Shown here in pieces: positions 60,175 to 64,000 of a stretch of DNA of 64,000 nt. The stretch is from the NCBI GenBank assembly GCA_964617625.1, contig CAZTZL010000007.1:1-64000 (forward strand), in the 5' to 3' direction. Source of the DNA: CAZTZL01 sp964617625. GTDB lineage: Bacteria > Zhuqueibacterota > QNDG01 > DSAB01. Every line of letters starts with the position of its first letter. Positions within the stretch are counted from its first letter, which is position 1. The position numbers and the translations under genes were made by a program. The notes under the pieces are model-generated. The model saw only the letters and a list, made by a program, of their open reading frames with translations. It had not been told where the DNA came from and searched no databases.

Positions 60175-60208
60175 ACCTCCCGAAGGCAATTACCCCCGGG
60201 AGGTAATT
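60175..60208. other. Palindromic element between convergent genes
   Basis: ACCTCCCG (60175-60182) pairs with CGGGAGGT (60197-60204); alternatively AATTACC pairs with GGTAATT (60187-60208). The two folds exclude each other. No clear T-run on either strand, so it is weaker than a classical terminator. It lies between stop codons at 60149 (+) and 60212 (-). Confidence 0.5.
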
Positions 60209-60211
60209 CAT

Positions 60212-60550
60212 TTACGGTTTCTTCTGTTCCGGGGCATTTTCAAGCGTAACACCTTCGTCTTCCAGTTTTTTCATATATTTTTCGGGATCTTTCTTAAATG
60301 TGCTTAAACAATCCTGACAGCAAAAGTAAACCCGCTTGCCGTTATAATCCGCATAGACTTCCTTGTTGATTTCACCGCCCATAACCGGGCAGACTGTCTG
60401 CGTCACTTCAGTGGTCTGAACCGTATCCTGTTTGGCCTTCTCCATTTTCTCCGTGTTGGATTTCGATACGCTCTGCGCAAAAAGTCCATTGCTGGTCAAC
60501 AGACCGGTGAAAAGGATCATTCCTGCAGCATAGAGGATTTTGGTTTTCAT
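60212..60550 (-). CDS. Secreted YHS-domain protein
   Basis: A 112-aa exported protein. Signal peptide (MKTKILYAAGMILFTGLLTS..AQS), then a Cys-rich YHS/TRASH-like domain VCPVMGGEINKEVYADYNG...YFCCQDCLSTFKKDPEKY. YHS domains bind metals, often copper, and are found in metal handling. AGGAGGTTCT precedes ATG 60550; a longer start at 60586 is rejected. Alone on the minus strand among plus-strand genes. Confidence 0.85.
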   Translation of the reverse strand: MKTKILYAAGMILFTGLLTSNGLFAQSVSKSNTEKMEKAKQDTVQTTEVTQTVCPVMGGEINKEVYADYNGKRVYFCCQDCLSTFKKDPEKYMKKLEDEGVTLENAPEQKKP

Positions 60551-60764
60551 AGAACCTCCTGATTGTATTTTATTAGTATTTTTCATATTCTTTAATTCTT
60601 TTGATTACTTTTAAATGACAATTAAGAGAATGAAGTTCCTTGAATTCAGTGATTTATTCAATCCAATAGTCAATAAAAGCGGATCATTTTTTCATTTAAA
60701 ATAACTTGCATATTTTATCCGGATTTGATACGTTGTGAGCGAAGTATCAAAAGGAAGCGTTCCC

Positions 60765-61541
60765 TTGAAAATAAATCAAGCGAAAATTATCGACACGCAT
60801 ACCCATCTCTGCGATTCATCCTTTGATCCGGACCGGGAGGAAGTTCTCAGGCGTGCAGAAGAGTCGGATGTTGTTTCCATTTTTACAGTGAGTGAAACGC
60901 TTGAGGATGCAGAGAAAAATTTAGTTCTCTCGAATATGTATCCGATTCTTCATCCGCTCGCAGGGTTGTATCCTAGCTATCTCGATTCAGATCAAGCGGA
61001 CAAAATCATCCGATGGATCCGGCAGAATCATAACGAGCTTATCGGCATCGGGGAAGTCGGGCTTGACTACTGGAAGGTGAAGGAATCCCCGGACAGGGAA
61101 ATACAGAAGGAAATCTTTATCCGTTTTATCGAACTGTCCAAAGAGCTTGATTTGCCGCTCAATGTTCATTCCCGGTCCGCCGGCAGGCCGGTCATTGATC
61201 TTCTGCTGAATTATGATGCACGAAAAGTGCAGCTTCATGCTTTTGACGGGAAAGCTTCGACAGCCCTGCCTGCGGTAGAGGCCGGATATTTTTTTTCAAT
61301 TCCGCCCTCCATTTTACGTTCCCGTCAAAAACAAAAATTGGTCAAACTTTTACCGCTCTCCTGTCTGCTGGTTGAAACAGACAGCCCGGTGCTCGGTCCG
61401 GTTCCCGGCGAGCGAAACGAGCCGAAGAATATCCGCACTGCAATCGAATCTATAGCCGAAATCAAGGATTTGAAATTCGATGAAGCAGCCGAGACAGTAT
61501 TTCAGAATACGGTTCAATTGTACGGATCCTTCATTCAATAA
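60765..61541 (+). CDS. TatD-family metal-dependent hydrolase
   Basis: A protein of about 258 aa with the TIM-barrel fold of TatD deoxyribonucleases. Metal-binding residues: DTHTHLCD (two His), GIGEVGLDYW (Glu), PLNVHSRSAG (His), QLHAFDG (His) and VETDSPVLGP (Asp), all present. It likely removes 3' ends from DNA, with roles in repair or damage clearance. TTG 60765 with AAAGGA at nine bases is preferred over GTG 60735, which has no site. Ends the plus-strand run. Confidence 0.9.
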   Translation: MKINQAKIIDTHTHLCDSSFDPDREEVLRRAEESDVVSIFTVSETLEDAEKNLVLSNMYPILHPLAGLYPSYLDSDQADKIIRWIRQNHNELIGIGEVGLDYWKVKESPDREIQKEIFIRFIELSKELDLPLNVHSRSAGRPVIDLLLNYDARKVQLHAFDGKASTALPAVEAGYFFSIPPSILRSRQKQKLVKLLPLSCLLVETDSPVLGPVPGERNEPKNIRTAIESIAEIKDLKFDEAAETVFQNTVQLYGSFIQ

Positions 61542-61983
61542 ATTCCATCCTTCTGCAGAAATGGTTTATTTTGAACCAGAGCCTGCTTTAAATATTTCCA
61601 CATGCAATGGCTGTATAACTCCTAATTTGAAATAATTGAAATATTTAGTCATTTCCCTGTCATGCTGCAGGATAACGGCTTGAATTTTGCATTCCATTGG
61701 AAACGCATTTTTGTGATTGTTTTGGCTGATGAAATAAATCAATCAATTATTTTCATCCAGAACAATTTATTAATCAGATTCGCGTTATTCTATTGGTATG
61801 CAGGGATTATTTGGTTGAATCGAATAACTATCAGTCCGGAAATAGAAAACCGGCAGGTATATAAAAATACTGAATAAATTAAAACTGCTGGAAAAATCTA
61901 TAGTGGTCAATATTTAACCAAATGATGCCGAGATCCTGTCAGGTTGAGCCATCATTGATTACTTTTGTTGTACAGGAATATGA
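61542..61983 (+). other. Intergenic region without a supported gene
   Basis: 440 nt between tatD and the sensor gene. A frame at 61662-61877 has no ribosome site and no recognisable content, so it is left out. No clear terminator or promoter was identified. Confidence 0.45.
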
Positions 61984-64000
61984 ATGAAAAAAAATAATCA
62001 TCTCGCTTTCCGGAATATTTGTAAAGATTCGATGTTTATTCAAATCATTCCTGTTTTCTTTTTACTTCTGGGATTTTCACGCTCCGCACTGGTTGCTGAG
62101 GAAATGAAGTTCAAACGTCTGAATGTCGGTGATGGCCTTTCCCAGAATACCATCACCTGTATTCTGCAGGACCGGACCGGATTTATGTGGTTCGGTACCG
62201 AAGACGGATTAAACCGGTTTGACGGTTATACGTTTTCTGTCTTTCGGAATGATCCCTCGGATCAAAAAAGTCTGAGCTACGATGAAATCACATCAATCTG
62301 TGAGGATCGGTCAGGAATTTTGTGGATCGGGACCAACGGAGGCGGTCTGAACGCTTATGATCCGGTCACTGAATTATTTTGTCGGTTTCGAAAAGATACT
62401 ACAGATGCAGGGAGTCTGAGTCATGATACGGTAACCGTTGTTTATGAGGATCGTCTGGGAAATCTCTGGGTCGGCACTGCCGGAGGGCTGGATCGGATCG
62501 ACTTGATTAGAGATCCTATTCGATCTGTACAATTCAAACATTACAGACATGACCCTGAAAATAAGTGCAGTCTCAGTTATAATTATATCACATCGATTCA
62601 TGAAAGTCAAAGCGGATTATTATGGATTGGAACCGATTTCGGCCTGAACCGATTGGATCCTGATAACGGAACCTGTCAAAGGTATTACTATGATAAAAAG
62701 AATAATAATACTCTGGGAAGCAGTTATATCTTATGTTCGCTTGAAGACCATGCCGGGAATGTATGGATCGGTACGGATCTGGGCGGACTGAATTTAATCC
62801 GGGAAGAGGATCAATTAAAGCCCACATTCAACCGTTATGCTCATCATCCCGGGATAATCGGAAGCCTGAGCGGGAATTCTGTGTATGCCCTCTATGAGGA
62901 TCCGGCAGGCCAGCTCTGGATAGGAACGGATCAGGGTTTGAACTGGTTCCATGCGAATAAAGGGAATTTTTCCCGGTATGAAAATGATCCGGATAATCCG
63001 TCCAGCCTGAGCAATAATATGGTTCGCTCGATTTATAAGGACCGTTCCGGTGCATTGTGGATTGGGACGGACGGCGGCATCAATCAATATTGTGAAGATA
63101 AAAAACCATTTTTGCATTATAAGCACGAGCTGAATCATCGAAACAGTCTGAGTCAAAATTATGTCTGGTCGATGTGTGAAGACCGGTACGGTGATCTTTG
63201 GATTGCCACGGATGGAGGCCTGGACCGGTTTATTCGAAAAGAAAACAGATTTGTCCATTATCAAAAAGATCCGAAAAATCCGTACGGTCTTCTTACAAAT
63301 TATATATTATCCATTTGTGAAGATCAATCCGGTACGATTTGGGTTGGATCAAACGGATTCGGACTATATCAGCTGATTGATCGGGGAAGCTGGCAGAGAG
63401 CCCACCGTTTTCAGCATTATCTCAGTCGTCCGGATGATCCAAACAGTCTGTCCAGCAACTATGTTATGGCATTGTATCCGGATCGCTCCGGAAATATCTG
63501 GATCGGAACGTGGGATAACGGTATCGATCAGCTTATACCGGGTACGTATAAAAAAGGTGCCGAATTTATTCATTTCAGGCACGATCTGGATGATCCAGGC
63601 AGTCTCAGCAGTAATCGTATTTATATAATTTATCAAGACCGGTCAGGCACAATATGGATCGGGACGGACGGCGGCGGATTGGACAAGCTTCTTTTATCAG
63701 AAAAAACGGGGTCGCATCAGTTTGTTCATTTTCGGAACGATCCCGATAATCCGATGAGCCTGAGCAAGGACTGTGTGATGAGCATCTATGAAGATAGCAA
63801 AGGGAGGTTCTGGATCGGGACTTACGGGGGCGGCCTGAATCAGATGGATCGCGCAAGCGGAACATTCAAAAGTTATACAGTGAAACAGGGCTTGCCCAAT
63901 AATGTCATTTATGGGATACTCGAGGATGATCATGGAAATCTCTGGATGAGCACCAATATGGGGATTGTTGAATTTGATCCGGAACTGGAAACCTTTCAGA
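61984..64000 (+). CDS. Propeller-type two-component sensor (Reg_prop), partial at window end
   Basis: An open frame of at least 672 codons that runs off the window. It starts with a signal peptide-like MKKNNHLAFRNICKD...IIPVFFLLLGF, then a regular repeat WIGT(D/N)GG.. about every 50 residues. Thirteen such turns are seen (for example FMWFGTEDGL, ILWIGTNGGGL, NLWVGTAGGL, RFWIGTYGGGL, NLWMSTNMGI), separated by SLS(H/N)..I..I.EDRSG. These are Reg_prop blades of periplasmic ligand-binding domains in hybrid histidine kinases, often linked to polysaccharide sensing; a kinase domain would lie beyond the edge. AGGAATATGA precedes ATG 61984. Confidence 0.88.
   Translation, partial: MKKNNHLAFRNICKDSMFIQIIPVFFLLLGFSRSALVAEEMKFKRLNVGDGLSQNTITCILQDRTGFMWFGTEDGLNRFDGYTFSVFRNDPSDQKSLSYDEITSICEDRSGILWIGTNGGGLNAYDPVTELFCRFRKDTTDAGSLSHDTVTVVYEDRLGNLWVGTAGGLDRIDLIRDPIRSVQFKHYRHDPENKCSLSYNYITSIHESQSGLLWIGTDFGLNRLDPDNGTCQRYYYDKKNNNTLGSSYILCSLEDHAGNVWIGTDLGGLNLIREEDQLKPTFNRYAHHPGIIGSLSGNSVYALYEDPAGQLWIGTDQGLNWFHANKGNFSRYENDPDNPSSLSNNMVRSIYKDRSGALWIGTDGGINQYCEDKKPFLHYKHELNHRNSLSQNYVWSMCEDRYGDLWIATDGGLDRFIRKENRFVHYQKDPKNPYGLLTNYILSICEDQSGTIWVGSNGFGLYQLIDRGSWQRAHRFQHYLSRPDDPNSLSSNYVMALYPDRSGNIWIGTWDNGIDQLIPGTYKKGAEFIHFRHDLDDPGSLSSNRIYIIYQDRSGTIWIGTDGGGLDKLLLSEKTGSHQFVHFRNDPDNPMSLSKDCVMSIYEDSKGRFWIGTYGGGLNQMDRASGTFKSYTVKQGLPNNVIYGILEDDHGNLWMSTNMGIVEFDPELETFQ

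Noticed and set aside
61662..61877. 71-codon frame before the propeller sensor
   Set aside because: No ribosome site, AT-rich, no recognisable domain.
62815..63933. Several minus-strand frames opposite the propeller sensor
   Set aside because: They mirror the regular repeat of the plus-strand gene, which stays open without a stop to the window end.
1..64000. CRISPR arrays, tRNA or rRNA genes, prophage or replication-origin features
   Set aside because: No regularly spaced repeats, cloverleaf-type sequences, rRNA signatures, phage structural genes or origin-associated genes were seen on reading; a covariance-model scan was not possible.

Overview
The window comes from a Gram-negative, carbohydrate-degrading bacterium. 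It is probably a member of the FCB superphylum outside typical Bacteroidetes (Calditrichota- or KSB1-like); this is inference, not proof. The basis is type IX secretion-style C-terminal tails, a PorV-like outer-membrane protein beside a TonB-dependent receptor carrying a carboxypeptidase-regulatory-like N-terminal domain, many lipoproteins, Na+-translocating NADH:quinone reductase, and a Reg_prop propeller sensor. Genes use strong AGGAG-type ribosome binding sites, unlike most Bacteroidetes. Base composition is moderate to AT-rich, with AT-rich intergenic regions. No rRNA, tRNA or CRISPR array was seen.

Layout. 0.1-11.8 kb (+): a DEAD-box helicase, then a sugar catabolism island. It holds KDPG aldolase, KduI and KduD (uronate/pectin branch), a DUF4861 secreted protein, a sodium:solute symporter behind a LacI-type palindrome, a cellobiose 2-epimerase-like enzyme, remains of a mannan pathway (GH130 5' part joined out of frame to a GH5 3' part), and a lipoprotein-like mutarotase. 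An IS1595-like transposase relic lies inside the island. 12.0-20.5 kb: receiver proteins, then a minus-strand signalling operon of a HEAT-repeat protein, a degenerate HD-GYP protein, two histidine kinases and a receiver protein. 20.8-26.2 kb (+): acetyltransferase, TPR lipoprotein, and a MarR regulator in an operon with a 1025-aa FAD/4Fe-4S/CCG oxidoreductase that has a Met/Pro-rich tail. 26.4-33.1 kb (+): complete nqrABCDEF, a CBS-domain protein and an NqrM-like maturation factor. 33.2-39.8 kb (+): cold-shock protein with a structured leader, Asp-box lipoprotein, PdxA, DUF2156 protein, YyaL-type thioredoxin-fold protein and a small Cys-rich protein.

40.0-55.2 kb (-): DUF2306 membrane protein, a signal-peptide relic, cupin, CrtC/AttH-like lipoprotein, a type IX-style secreted protein, and a patch of small genes (toxin-antitoxin-like pair, PD-(D/E)XK-like protein). 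These are followed by a NifA-like sigma-54 activator and a three-gene outer-membrane operon (TonB receptor, 1172-aa secreted protein, PorV-like). 55.6-61.5 kb (+): PfkB kinase, GlcD-type oxidase, class II aldolase, TlpA-like protein and TatD, with one minus-strand YHS-domain gene. 61.98 kb to the end: a truncated propeller-type sensor that runs off the window.

How the parts may work together: polysaccharide-derived uronates and manno-oligosaccharides would enter by the Na+ symporter and outer-membrane machinery. Uronates would be isomerised, reduced and cleaved by KduI, KduD and Eda; no obvious KDG kinase sits beside them. NADH would be oxidised by Na+-NQR, giving the sodium gradient that drives the symporter. 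The mannan branch is broken in this sequence by the GH130/GH5 join, which is either a real deletion or an assembly error.
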